Notes under the pieces: model-generated
Told to the model about the DNA's origin: nothing
Databases searched by the model: none
Seen by the model: the letters and a program-made list of their open reading frames with translations, nothing else
NCBI GenBank assembly: GCA_030065175.1
Contig: JASJDH010000002.1
Coordinates: forward strand, 1-46,463
DNA length: 46,463 bases
Direction: 5' to 3'
Origin: Leptolyngbyaceae cyanobacterium MO_188.B28
Lineage (GTDB): Bacteria; Cyanobacteriota; Cyanobacteriia; Phormidesmidales; Phormidesmidaceae
Position numbers and translations under genes: made by a program
In this document: piece after piece, positions 25,196 through 33,910 of the stretch
Layout: each line of letters opens with the position of its first letter
How positions within the stretch are numbered: position 1 is the first letter of the stretch

Positions 25196-26470
25196 TTATA
25201 CCTGAGGGTTTATATTTGTAGGACTTTTCTCTCTTGAAGACTTAATTCCTCGTCGACTCTGCTTCGTTTTTTCCAGGTGCCGTCGAAAATCCTCTTCTTT
25301 TCTTATGGATAGAGTGGTTGCAATATATAACACCCAAAAAACACTCTGTAATCTCATTAGATGACTTTCTGTGATGTTGTCCAACACCAGAAAGGTGAGA
25401 AAAGCTAAAGGCCATATATCCCCTAAACTTCTTGATAAATAGGCCTTGTTTAAAGCCTTAAAGTAGGTCGTCGAAAAGCTAATGAAAAATAGTACGGCTC
25501 CGACCATACCCACATCAAGCATTAAGTCAATAGCGCCATTGTGAGCATGAGGGGGAATATAGGCGTTGACTCCCGCCCCAAATTTCCCCCTAAAAACCGA
25601 CGCCACTAGGCCAGAGTCACTCCAAAATCCAAAGCGGCCATAGCCTAGAAAGGGCTGTTTTAGGATCATTGGAATAACATTGCTCCAAATGACCGTTCGT
25701 CCGGTGATGGTGGGATCTTTCCCTAAACTTGTCACCAGCGGAACCCATTCAACCACGATAAAAGTGATTAAACTGCCTAGGATAAGAATTCCAATATCTA
25801 GCAGCAGGACGGTTAATTTGCCGCGCCATCGGTATTGTCGGTACAGGGAAAGGATGGCGAGCATCAAAATGGAAAAAATAAGACTGGATTTTGACCCTGA
25901 TAGCAAGATAAGCCCCGATACAACAGCAATGCCTACCCAAGCGGTGGGAAGATAAAACTCTGTATTGATGGCAATTATAAATAAGGTGACAAAGCTGAGG
26001 GTCATGTGAGATCCAAAGTTTTGTTTATGTCCATAAGCGCCGCCCCAGGTCTCTGAATTGAGAACAGCAGCAGGATCTGATGCAAAGTCAACCAGACTGA
26101 AAAAAATGCCGATCCCTAGCCCAAAGATGAGCAACTTGCATTGTTCCTCTAGGCTAAATCGAGTGGCCAAATATAGGCCGAACACGCTCATTGGGATCAG
26201 AAATCCCCGAATATCTAAGAGGGTGGTTTCTGGACTCACAGACCAGAGCCATGAGACGATCGCCAACATACTTAAAAGCCAAAGAAATTTATCTTTACTG
26301 GCTGTGTATAGGCTGTTTTTCCAATGTAAGCAAAGTAAAATAAGGGCGATTAATAAAATTGAGTATCTAAGATATTTCTCGAAGGGAGATATGGAAGGAG
26401 GCAGTGCATTTGTAAAATACCAGAGCCCAATAATGGCGAATAATTTTTCTGGATTCAAGCTGGCGTTCAT
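25196..26470 (-). CDS. O-antigen ligase/polymerase-like membrane protein (Wzy_C)
   Basis: This 424-residue integral membrane protein has about ten hydrophobic helices. The Wzy_C-type core spans about residues 185-350: LILLSGSKSSLIFSILMLAI, then TGRTVIWSNVIPMILKQPFL, GYGRFGFWSDSG and a large periplasmic loop with HAHNGAIDLMLDVGMVG. The arginine in TGRTVIW and the HNG motif are conserved in O-antigen ligases and in Wzy-type polymerases. In this locus it is the best candidate for repeat-unit polymerase or chain ligase. The C-terminal 30 residues are highly basic (KTKQSRRGIKSSREK). It lies downstream of two sulfotransferases in a leftward operon. Confidence 0.88.
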   Translation of the reverse strand: MNASLNPEKLFAIIGLWYFTNALPPSISPFEKYLRYSILLIALILLCLHWKNSLYTASKDKFLWLLSMLAIVSWLWSVSPETTLLDIRGFLIPMSVFGLYLATRFSLEEQCKLLIFGLGIGIFFSLVDFASDPAAVLNSETWGGAYGHKQNFGSHMTLSFVTLFIIAINTEFYLPTAWVGIAVVSGLILLSGSKSSLIFSILMLAILSLYRQYRWRGKLTVLLLDIGILILGSLITFIVVEWVPLVTSLGKDPTITGRTVIWSNVIPMILKQPFLGYGRFGFWSDSGLVASVFRGKFGAGVNAYIPPHAHNGAIDLMLDVGMVGAVLFFISFSTTYFKALNKAYLSRSLGDIWPLAFLTFLVLDNITESHLMRLQSVFWVLYIATTLSIRKEEDFRRHLEKTKQSRRGIKSSREKSPTNINPQV

Positions 26471-26526
26471 TGTTAGGGATTAAAAATATAAAAGATTCTA
26501 CTCTTGATTGATTGGTATAGTAATGA

Positions 26527-27468
26527 TTAGCAAGAATACCCCAATTCCTTTAAGTTCTCACCTATCAATTCACTGGTTTTTTGATTACTCTGTCGATACA
26601 AGTCTCCAATATGCTCATCGACAGTTTGCTTGATGGAATCTTCGATGGATTTGTTGATATTTCTTGGGAATAACTGACCAATATCTGCAGCGATCTTACA
26701 AGCAAGCAGCCAGGGTAGCTTAGGGATAAATGTTTCTCCCTTGCTACGTTTAATAATCATATTGAAGCGTCTTTGGACAATTAGCCTGACTCCAAATATG
26801 CCAATATTTTTTGCCTTTTGTGTATAATTGGGTTCATTTTCTATGCCAAAAAAGTCAAGTAATTTTCGCCCAAAAAGCTTTTTATCCTGTTTGAGTAATT
26901 CAAACGGAATTACCAGTACATTTTCGGCTCCAAAAAGTTCTTGGTAATGCTTAATGGGAAGGTGATATTCAAAATTCTCTAGACGGTAGATTGGGTCTGA
27001 ATTTTCGGTCTTCTCAATTCCCATGAATTGAGAAATCGTTGCAGTCCCTCCTAATTTAATATAGTGACGATATTCTGAAAGGATGATGGATGCCTGTTCG
27101 CGAATAGTGATGAGAATTTTAGCCTGAGGGAAAACCGAGTGGATTCGCTCAGCAATTTGTTGACCTCTCCCATCCTGAAATCCATCTGATAGATGACTAC
27201 CAATCAGTCCCTCTTGTGATAAAACGGGAATCAAGCCCTTGCTAGCTGTTTCTTCTAAGCCAGCTTGAAAAGCTTTCTGTACTGCTTCAGAGGAAAAGTC
27301 CAAGTCATTGGGATATACAAATCGTTCAAGCGCCTCTTTTGAGGGCGCTCCCCATGGAGAGGCGAAACCTAAATCTGGGTTATCTAAGAAAACATCTTGT
27401 AGCCATGTTGTCGCTGTTTTTCGATAACCAACATGGATTAGCGGTTGCTTACAAGTTAAATTTGTCAT
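26527..27468 (-). CDS. Divergent sulfotransferase-family P-loop protein
   Basis: This 313-residue protein resembles sulfotransferases. HVGYRKTATTWLQ (12-24) is the 5'-phosphosulfate loop with Lys17, and ILITIREQASIILSEYRHY near 117-135 is the 3'-phosphate site, with Arg and Ser in the usual spacing. IPVLSQEGLIGS resembles the central acidic motif. It is clearly different from the next gene upstream, so this is not a recent duplication. It follows that sulfotransferase gene after 35 bases and precedes the ligase gene by 56. It probably sulfates a different position or sugar; that is inference. Confidence 0.8.
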   Translation of the reverse strand: MTNLTCKQPLIHVGYRKTATTWLQDVFLDNPDLGFASPWGAPSKEALERFVYPNDLDFSSEAVQKAFQAGLEETASKGLIPVLSQEGLIGSHLSDGFQDGRGQQIAERIHSVFPQAKILITIREQASIILSEYRHYIKLGGTATISQFMGIEKTENSDPIYRLENFEYHLPIKHYQELFGAENVLVIPFELLKQDKKLFGRKLLDFFGIENEPNYTQKAKNIGIFGVRLIVQRRFNMIIKRSKGETFIPKLPWLLACKIAADIGQLFPRNINKSIEDSIKQTVDEHIGDLYRQSNQKTSELIGENLKELGYSC

Positions 27469-27503
27469 CTCATTAATTTATAGAAGTATCAAATGGGCAA
27501 CTC

Positions 27504-28340
27504 TCAAATTTGCCAAAAGTCTTGGGACTTGCCGTAATGGTTCAAAAATTTTCGGGTATCTTCGCCAAGAATATCTAGCGCCCACTCATAGGCGGCCGGA
27601 GCCCATTGAGGGCGTCCATCAGCTTGCTTGAAGAACAATTTATGTTTGAGGGTGTTCCTTAATTGTTCTGGGATGAGCTTAACGCTGTTTCGGAAGAGGG
27701 GATAAGCGCGCAGCCGAGAAAGGGTATTCGATGGGATAAGTTTGCTATGGGAAGGATTTAGGTGGAGATTCGAATTTGTCAGCGGTGAGTCAGGGTCTAC
27801 GCCAATAAATTCAAAGCAGTTTCGCATGACGGCGTCTGCATCATGCTTGAAATCTTCTAAGAAGAGGATGAGAATCTGATCATCTGGGAAGTGACGGCGA
27901 AAGGCGTTAATCTGACTCCAATAGTTTGAGGCGTCGACTAACCGCTCACGGTTAGCTTTGACGGCTGTATTAAAGTCATAGTGAACGTCTTCTCCTCCAT
28001 GGGAGCGGATTTCCAGCCAATAGGATTCAATTCGCTCGATCGGATGGCGAACACAGTAGATAAGTTTCAAATTTGGATTATATTCAGCGAGTCTTGCGAC
28101 TGTTTTAGGAAATACCTCTTTCATGCTGTAAACATTGTTGCGTTCTCCTCGAACTTTGGAGTTTCCTGCATTTTCATAGAGGGATTCGTACCAGTCCCGC
28201 CCTTTTTGATAAATCTCGTCGTGGGAGAAGAACCAGGTTTCCTGACTAATCATGAACACATCGGGATGCTGCCCAATGAGGTTGCTGATTGTGGACGTGG
28301 CGCATTTCGACGCCCCGATAAAGATGAAATCTGGTTTCAC
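27504..28340 (-). CDS. Sulfotransferase (PAPS-dependent)
   Basis: This 278-residue protein begins FIFIGASKCATSTISNLIGQ, with Lys12 in the 5'-phosphosulfate loop. It contains SQETWFFSHDE, corresponding to the KEPxFF motif, and LIYCVRHPIERIESYWLEIR near residues 93-112 as the 3'-phosphate site. The start codon is GTG (CAC at 28338-28340 on the plus strand), preceded by AAAGGAG at a good distance. It belongs to the same broad group as the sulfotransferase at 20,961 but is only moderately similar. It sits second in the leftward operon, 82 bases after the GT4 gene. Confidence 0.9.
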   Translation of the reverse strand: MKPDFIFIGASKCATSTISNLIGQHPDVFMISQETWFFSHDEIYQKGRDWYESLYENAGNSKVRGERNNVYSMKEVFPKTVARLAEYNPNLKLIYCVRHPIERIESYWLEIRSHGGEDVHYDFNTAVKANRERLVDASNYWSQINAFRRHFPDDQILILFLEDFKHDADAVMRNCFEFIGVDPDSPLTNSNLHLNPSHSKLIPSNTLSRLRAYPLFRNSVKLIPEQLRNTLKHKLFFKQADGRPQWAPAAYEWALDILGEDTRKFLNHYGKSQDFWQI

Positions 28341-28422
28341 TGAAGGCTCCTTTAGTTAGCTTGCTGGTGCAATGTCGTATCGCAGGTTTGATAATTTGAA
28401 GGCTCATTGTCCCCCAGGCTGC

Positions 28423-29628
28423 TCATGGCTTCGACAGGAGTTGATAACGGTCTGACGCCAGGCGATGTTCAAACAGCCAGCTTCGATTCTCAGGGGAGGC
28501 GTGAATCCAAGACTGGACGAGGTCAGCCCATTTAACAGGAATTTGTAATCGTCGCCAGGCATAACAAGCGTTGGCTGAAAGCCGATGGTAAAGTTCTGTA
28601 TTGGCTTGCAACCGCTCAATGCAATGAGCCATTGCAGTTGAATGACCAGCTGGGAAAATGAGGGCGCTCTTCTCATGCTCTAGATTTCCCTGGAACATTG
28701 GGTGGTCAGAGGTAATCAAAGGAGTTCGAGAACAAAGGCCGTCATAGATGGTGCGGGGAAGACCTTCGGGGTAGTTATGGCGGCTGGGAACTAAGACGAT
28801 GTCCGCCGATCGCATGAAATGAATGACCTCGTGATAGGGGATTAATCCCAGGAACTTAACGTGGTCTTGTATGTTTAATTGTTTAGCGTAGTGTAAGAAG
28901 TGATCAGTGGCGCCCTTACCTGCGATCTTCAAGCTGACGGATAACGGTTTGTGCTTTAACTTCGCGATCGCATCCAAAATATCGCCCACTCCTTTCGCTG
29001 CGGAAACTGAGCCCACATAGATAAGGTTGAGGCGATCCGGGCTTGAAGGGGATTGTTTAGGCGAGAACGCGTCTGGGTTATTGGCTTGGGGCCAATCCCA
29101 AGGAATAATTTTGTTCGGGTCAACCCCTATCTTTTGCAGAGATTGACATGAATTGACCCCATGATTCGCCACCCACTCAATTACTGGATGATTCAGCAAT
29201 CTTGCTAGCCAATAGTTTTTTACTTGATTGCGTAGACCCGTGTTCAGAAAAGAATCCGCCAAGATGCCCAATGTCCGGACTTGATTTCGGATAGCCCAGC
29301 GAAAAATTCCGGGAATTGGGACACGCACCACCAGATGAGTCGGCTGATAGGCTTCAATTTGATTAATGGTCTGTTGGGGGTGCTTATAGGGATCACAGCC
29401 TGCGCCAATCACCCGGAAGCCTTTTTCCACCACTTCATTGTAGGGTTCTTGCGATTTGCAACATAGGACAGACACCTCCTCAAGTTGCTCATTCAGTTCG
29501 GTAATCGCCTTTAGAGTATATGGGTGGGAATGGTGGGTTTCACCTTGCCCTGATGCGAGACGTCGGCAAACTTCTCGATAATCGCCAGCGTACAGAATAA
29601 TTAATAAGCGTATTCCCGAGGATTTCAT
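28423..29628 (-). CDS. Family 4 glycosyltransferase (GT-B fold)
   Basis: This 401-residue retaining glycosyltransferase has the GT-B C-terminal domain: NLIYVGSVSAAKGVGDILDA, then VSLKIAGKGATDHFLHYAKQ, HVKFLGLIPYHEVIHFMRSA, and the donor-binding element PSRHNYPEGLPRTIYDGL near residues 283-300, where the acidic pair is Glu and Asp rather than E-x7-E. The N-terminal domain is less typical, with RLLIILYAGDYREVCRR. It is the first gene of the leftward operon that continues with two sulfotransferases, the ligase and the acyl-transfer pair. Sugar specificity is unknown. Confidence 0.88.
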   Translation of the reverse strand: MKSSGIRLLIILYAGDYREVCRRLASGQGETHHSHPYTLKAITELNEQLEEVSVLCCKSQEPYNEVVEKGFRVIGAGCDPYKHPQQTINQIEAYQPTHLVVRVPIPGIFRWAIRNQVRTLGILADSFLNTGLRNQVKNYWLARLLNHPVIEWVANHGVNSCQSLQKIGVDPNKIIPWDWPQANNPDAFSPKQSPSSPDRLNLIYVGSVSAAKGVGDILDAIAKLKHKPLSVSLKIAGKGATDHFLHYAKQLNIQDHVKFLGLIPYHEVIHFMRSADIVLVPSRHNYPEGLPRTIYDGLCSRTPLITSDHPMFQGNLEHEKSALIFPAGHSTAMAHCIERLQANTELYHRLSANACYAWRRLQIPVKWADLVQSWIHASPENRSWLFEHRLASDRYQLLSKP

Positions 29629-29903
29629 TGGGCTGAAAACAAAGAATTAGATGAACCGGAAATAACAAAAGAAGTGGTTTGATACAGAGGAGACGACAAC
29701 ATCACCGAGTAAGAGCTCAGTCTTACTTTTCTCACTCTACCCAGATTTTCCGGATCAACTAGACGTCTAATGCCTGAATTTCAAGGATTTGGAACAAGTT
29801 GACTAGGCGCGGCGTCAATGCTGAGGGGCCCTATTTATTTGAAAAAACTTACCAAAACAGTTCTACCAGTCAGTTGATATAGGCAATCAATCATTTATTC
29901 AGT

Positions 29904-30047
29904 TGAAAGCCCTCATCCTAAATCTTTTTCCCAATTTGGGAGAAGGACTTTGAGGTTAGCTCTCCTTCCTGAAAATCGAGAGAAGGATTTTGGGTTAGCT
30001 CCTCTTCTCCCAATTTGGGAGAAGGGGTTGGGGGATGAGGGCTTTCA
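29904..30047. mobile_element. 144-bp MITE-like element with 15-bp terminal inverted repeats
   Basis: TGAAAGCCCTCATCC (29904-29918) is exactly complementary to GGATGAGGGCTTTCA (30033-30047). Inside are hairpin units with TTCCCAATTTGGGAGAA at about 29927-29944 and 30001-30027, and a degenerate unit between them (CTCTCCTTC/GAGAGAAGG). The spacer AGAAGGA-TTTG-GGTTAGCTC is repeated at a period of roughly 40 bases. No open frame encodes a transposase and I see no clear target-site duplication. Confidence 0.5.
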
Positions 30048-30121
30048 GGATGCGGCGAGGCTTTCTGTCATGTGTGTATACGATAGCCCAAAGGGAAAGG
30101 GAACAGGAGAGTGGATCGGCT

Positions 30122-30160
30122 CCCCTCGCCATCTGGGAGAGGGGTTGGGGGTGAGGGCTC
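30122..30160 (+). repeat. Further copy of the GGGAGAGGGG / TTGGGGGTGAGGGC repeat
   Basis: CCCCTCGCCATC is followed by TGGGAGAGGGG and TTGGGGGTGAGGGCTC. The stem is imperfect compared with the copies near 20,895 and 21,938, but the tail is the same. It lies about 110 bases upstream of the GH9 gene. Confidence 0.65.
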
Positions 30161-30267
30161 TTCAACTAGGGTTCTGACTTCTAGAATTCTTCCTGAGGAA
30201 AGGATTCTTGTTTTAAATTGATAGCCATTTCTTGCCTTCAATTGGGACTTAATACATTGGATTGATC

Positions 30268-32715
30268 ATGCGGACCATTTCAGCATATTTCCAATCTTCG
30301 GTCGTCCTTTGTCTGTTTAACCTGGGGAGTATCATCACTGGGTCTGTATTGCTATCCAGTTGTACGGGGTCTAATTTGGCCATTATTGAGTCTGCTGAAA
30401 CAGCTTCAGGATCGTCTAGCGCAACCCCTGATTTAGCCGTCACAGATATCTATACCGTTCAACCCAATGTTGTTGCTGTTCGCTTAGAAGTGGGACAGAC
30501 TCTTTATGGACAACAAGCGCCGTATGAGCCTGAAGCCAACGATCAGATTCAAGTTCATCGACAAAATCGTCATCTAAAGCGCGGCAATCGAGAGCTCGGA
30601 ACGCTAGTCGGAAGGGATCAAGATATCCTCTATCCCTATGACCAATACATTGGCGGACGATTAGACGCCGATTGGGCGGACCAGACGGTGAGTTACCAAA
30701 TCACGTCTGTAGAGGATTCCCATGACACAGCTGAGATTTCTCCCAGCGCTGTATTTCGCAAAAGTAAGCCTAAGGATATGGCTCATATCGCCAGGGACCG
30801 GTATGACTGGCCCATGGTGCATACGGTTTATTTAAACTTGCCTCAGCCCTTAAATCCCAATAATACTTACCAGCTGGCGTTCCCAGGCAGTGAGCTGCCG
30901 CCGCAAACGTTTCAGTATGAGCCAGAGGTTGATCGGAGTGAGGCCGTGCATGTTTCTCACTTGGGTTTTCGACCAGATGATCCCGCCAAAGTTGCTTTCC
31001 TCTCTTTGTGGATGGGCAATGGAGGCGGATTGGATTATCCGGAGGGACTATCTTTCTGGCTGATCAATGAGGACTCTGATCAAAAGGTGTATGCTGGCGC
31101 GACGCAACTTTCCGCCGCTAAGGAGCAACCAGAGGATCCGCGCGATCGCAACTATAACGGCGCGGATGTTTACCTAATGGACTTTAGCGATTTCCAAACG
31201 CCTGGGCGCTATCGACTGTGCGTAGAGGGGATTGGCTGTTCCTTCTCCTTTGAAATTGGACCCAACACCTGGAGCAAAGCCTTCCAGGTGTCTGCTCGCG
31301 GCTTTTATCATCAACGCAGCGGTATTGCCTTAACGCAACCCTATACCGCCTTTGAGAGACCTCGCCCCTATCATCCAGAGGATGGATTTAAGGTGTATCA
31401 ATCTCGAGTCCCGTTGATGAGCACCGATATGGGGCTGGGTAAGCGAAAAACCCGTAAAGCGCTTCGAGAAACCAGAACCGACACCCTCCTGCCCAATGCT
31501 TGGGGCGGCTACTTTGATGCGGGCGACTGGGACCGTCGCATTCAACATTTGGAAGCCGCCCGCCTTCTGTTGGAGTTGGCGGAGCTGTTTCCAGAGTATT
31601 TTGGGCCGGTTAACTTAAATATTCCAGAATCTAATAACGCCTTGCCAGATGTGATAGACGAGGCGCTCTGGGGGGTGGATTTTTTCCGCCGACTACAGAC
31701 TGCTGAGGGGGGAATTCCGGGGGGCGTTGAATCGGCTGGACCGCTCAAAGCGGGGGAAATGAGCTGGCAAGAAAGTTGGGATGGCCTCGCCTTTGGACCA
31801 GGGATATGGTCCAGTTATGAATATGCGGGGGTGGCGGCGCGAACCGCGTATGGCTTGATGGCGATCGCCCCTGAGCAGGCCCAGGTTTATCGGTCGAGTG
31901 CGTTACAAGCCATGCAATATGCTGAGCGGGAATACGCCCAGGCTGACAGGGGTCGATTGCCCTTTGCCGTCCATGACAGCCGCAATTTGGCGGCGGTGGA
32001 ACTCTTCCGACTAACCGAGGATGACCGTTGGGGCGACCTTTTTCTGGAAACGACGGTGTTTACCGATCGCTCCCAGCCGGTATTTAAACATCGCAAACAT
32101 CTACAACGAGAAGCCGCCTATGTTTATGCGCGCCTCCAGACGCCCAACGTAGATGTGAGGGTGCAAAGAAACGCGGTGCAAGCCCTGTTGCGGGAGGCGG
32201 ATGTCCTGGCGGCGCTAGGGGAGCAAACTGGATTTAAATGGACCAAGCTGAACCCCTACACACCGGTCGGGTGGGGAGGCAGTTTCGGATCGCCTAAAGT
32301 GATTCCGCTCATTCGGGCGCATATTCTAACGGGAGATGTCAACTATTTAAAGGCTGCGGTGTTAGCCTGCCAATTCTCCGCTGGGGCGAATCCCGATAAT
32401 CTTATGTATACGACGGGATTAGGACACCGGAGCCCTCAACATCCGCTGATCAGAGATCAACGGATTATGGGAACCGCTCCTCCTCCGGGGATTACCGTGT
32501 ATGGCCCGCTCGATTTAAAGCAGTTCAATGATTACTGGGCGGCTAAATTCTTGCTGAAAGATGTCACGTTTCCCAATCCGTGGTCGTGGCCTACCGCAGA
32601 AGCTTATTTCGATATCTATCGGTTTCCGGCGGTGACTGAATTTACCATTCATCAAACGATGGCGCCGACGACCTATGCGTGGGGGTATCTGGCCGCCAGA
32701 GACTCAGGGCCCTAG
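30268..32715 (+). CDS. Glycoside hydrolase family 9 lipoprotein
   Basis: This protein of about 815 residues from ATG 30268 is probably a secreted, lipid-anchored endo- or exo-glucanase. A lipobox (SVLLSSC) ends the signal peptide. An N-terminal region of about 200 residues of unknown fold is followed by an Ig-like CelD_N domain (AVHVSHLGFRPDDPAKVAFL). The GH9 (alpha/alpha)6 domain follows: GGYFDAGDWDRR with the catalytic Asp pair near 417-420, ALPDVIDEALWGVDFFRRLQ, SAGANPDNLMYTTGLGHRSP, and a C-terminal VTEFTIHQTMAPTTYAW with the probable acid Glu. GH9 enzymes usually cut beta-1,4-glucans. Placement beside glycosyltransferases suggests trimming or release of the polysaccharide rather than nutrition. 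Confidence 0.9.
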   Translation: MRTISAYFQSSVVLCLFNLGSIITGSVLLSSCTGSNLAIIESAETASGSSSATPDLAVTDIYTVQPNVVAVRLEVGQTLYGQQAPYEPEANDQIQVHRQNRHLKRGNRELGTLVGRDQDILYPYDQYIGGRLDADWADQTVSYQITSVEDSHDTAEISPSAVFRKSKPKDMAHIARDRYDWPMVHTVYLNLPQPLNPNNTYQLAFPGSELPPQTFQYEPEVDRSEAVHVSHLGFRPDDPAKVAFLSLWMGNGGGLDYPEGLSFWLINEDSDQKVYAGATQLSAAKEQPEDPRDRNYNGADVYLMDFSDFQTPGRYRLCVEGIGCSFSFEIGPNTWSKAFQVSARGFYHQRSGIALTQPYTAFERPRPYHPEDGFKVYQSRVPLMSTDMGLGKRKTRKALRETRTDTLLPNAWGGYFDAGDWDRRIQHLEAARLLLELAELFPEYFGPVNLNIPESNNALPDVIDEALWGVDFFRRLQTAEGGIPGGVESAGPLKAGEMSWQESWDGLAFGPGIWSSYEYAGVAARTAYGLMAIAPEQAQVYRSSALQAMQYAEREYAQADRGRLPFAVHDSRNLAAVELFRLTEDDRWGDLFLETTVFTDRSQPVFKHRKHLQREAAYVYARLQTPNVDVRVQRNAVQALLREADVLAALGEQTGFKWTKLNPYTPVGWGGSFGSPKVIPLIRAHILTGDVNYLKAAVLACQFSAGANPDNLMYTTGLGHRSPQHPLIRDQRIMGTAPPPGITVYGPLDLKQFNDYWAAKFLLKDVTFPNPWSWPTAEAYFDIYRFPAVTEFTIHQTMAPTTYAWGYLAARDSGP

Positions 32716-32803
32716 GGCGGTAAAGTGTTCCAGTCAGGGGGAGTGTCCGGAAGGTAATTCCTCAACCTGAAAGTCTATTTAGAATGTTGAAACGCGAGTA
32801 TCC

Positions 32804-33814
32804 ATGAACACAATTGGTGTGGTCGCCATTGGTAGAAATGAGGGGAAACGCCTGATCCGCTGTTTGAAGTCTTTACGACTTCACCTGCCGGAAAACGCCC
32901 CCATTGTTTATGTGGACTCTGGTTCAACCGATGGCAGTCTGGCGGCAGCAAAGTCGTTAGGGGTTCATGCGATTGCACTGGATCCGTCCCTTCCCTTCAC
33001 CATGGCGCGGGGCCGCAATACGGGCTTCCGCTATTTAATCGAGCACTTTCCCGAGTTGCCATATGTGCAATTTATTGATGGGGATTGTGAGTTGATGTCG
33101 GGATGGCTCGCCCCAGCGCTGGCGACTCTGGAATCTGATCAGCGCCTCGCAATTGTTTGCGGTCGTCGTCGAGAGCGGTTTCCGGAAGCGTCCGCCTACA
33201 ACCGCTTAGCGGATATGGAATGGAATACGCCGGTGGGGGAAGCGTCAGCGTGTGGCGGCGACGCCCTGATGCGAGTCGAGGCCATCCAAGAGGTCGGCGG
33301 CTATACCCCGACCCTGATTTGCGGCGAAGAACCTGAGATGTGTATTCGTCTGCGACAGCGCGGCTGGAAAATCCAACGGATTGAGGCGGATATGACCCTC
33401 CATGACGCCGCCATGCTCAAGTTTAGTCAGTGGTGGAAGCGCTCCATCCGAGGCGGCTGGGCGATCGCAGAAGGGTTCGCCAGGCATGGAGCCCCGCCCG
33501 AACGCTACAAAGTGAAGGAACATGTCAGCGGGTGGCTCTGGGGCGTAATCGCGCCTGTTCTGGCGCTGGGACTGGCTTGGCCGACCCGGGGAATTAGCCT
33601 CTTGCTCTTAGGCGCTTATCCAATGTTGACCTGGCGGATTTATCAATACCGTAAAGGTCAAGGCGATGCCTCAACTGACGCCTGGCTATACGCTGTGTTT
33701 TGCGTCCTGTCCAAAGCGCCTCAGGCGATTGGGCAGTTTCAGTACTGGGTCTCTCGCTGGCAGGGGAAACAAGCCGTTTTGATCGAGTATAAATCCCCGT
33801 CAGTGGAGAGTTAG
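32804..33814 (+). CDS. Family 2 glycosyltransferase with C-terminal membrane segments
   Basis: This 336-residue GT2 contains IGVVAIGRNEGKRLIRCLKS, VYVDSGSTDGSLAAA, ARGRNTGFRYL, the metal-binding DGD at 92-94 (FIDGDCELMSGW), and LICGEEPEMCIRLRQRGWKI as the acceptor-side motif. Two hydrophobic segments near residues 244-275 (WLWGVIAPVLALGLAWPTRG and ISLLLLGAYPML) anchor it to the membrane. It is 88 bases after the GH9 gene and 96 before a GT4 gene on the same strand. Sugar specificity cannot be read. Confidence 0.9.
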   Translation: MNTIGVVAIGRNEGKRLIRCLKSLRLHLPENAPIVYVDSGSTDGSLAAAKSLGVHAIALDPSLPFTMARGRNTGFRYLIEHFPELPYVQFIDGDCELMSGWLAPALATLESDQRLAIVCGRRRERFPEASAYNRLADMEWNTPVGEASACGGDALMRVEAIQEVGGYTPTLICGEEPEMCIRLRQRGWKIQRIEADMTLHDAAMLKFSQWWKRSIRGGWAIAEGFARHGAPPERYKVKEHVSGWLWGVIAPVLALGLAWPTRGISLLLLGAYPMLTWRIYQYRKGQGDASTDAWLYAVFCVLSKAPQAIGQFQYWVSRWQGKQAVLIEYKSPSVES

Positions 33815-33910
33815 GGGGTGCGATCGCCCCTCCGTAAACCCCGCTCAGATAACCCCCTGAAAATATTGTTGTCCCTATGGTCGTAATTTTCCGGCGACAG
33901 GAACCCCTTA

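Larger units (their letters stand above)
29629..30267. other. Divergent intergenic region holding a MITE-like element
   Basis: This region separates the leftward GT4 operon from the rightward GH9 gene, so promoters for both should lie near its ends. Its centre is filled by repeat DNA at 29904-30047 and 30122-30160. Open frames across the repeats are not credible genes. Confidence 0.5.

Noticed and set aside
29950-30177. 75-codon open frame between the GT4 and GH9 genes
   Set aside because: It consists almost entirely of the dispersed hairpin repeat and its tail.
32709-32718. GCCCTAGGGC palindrome over the GH9 stop codon
   Set aside because: A 10-base palindrome without loop or T-run is likely chance in this composition.
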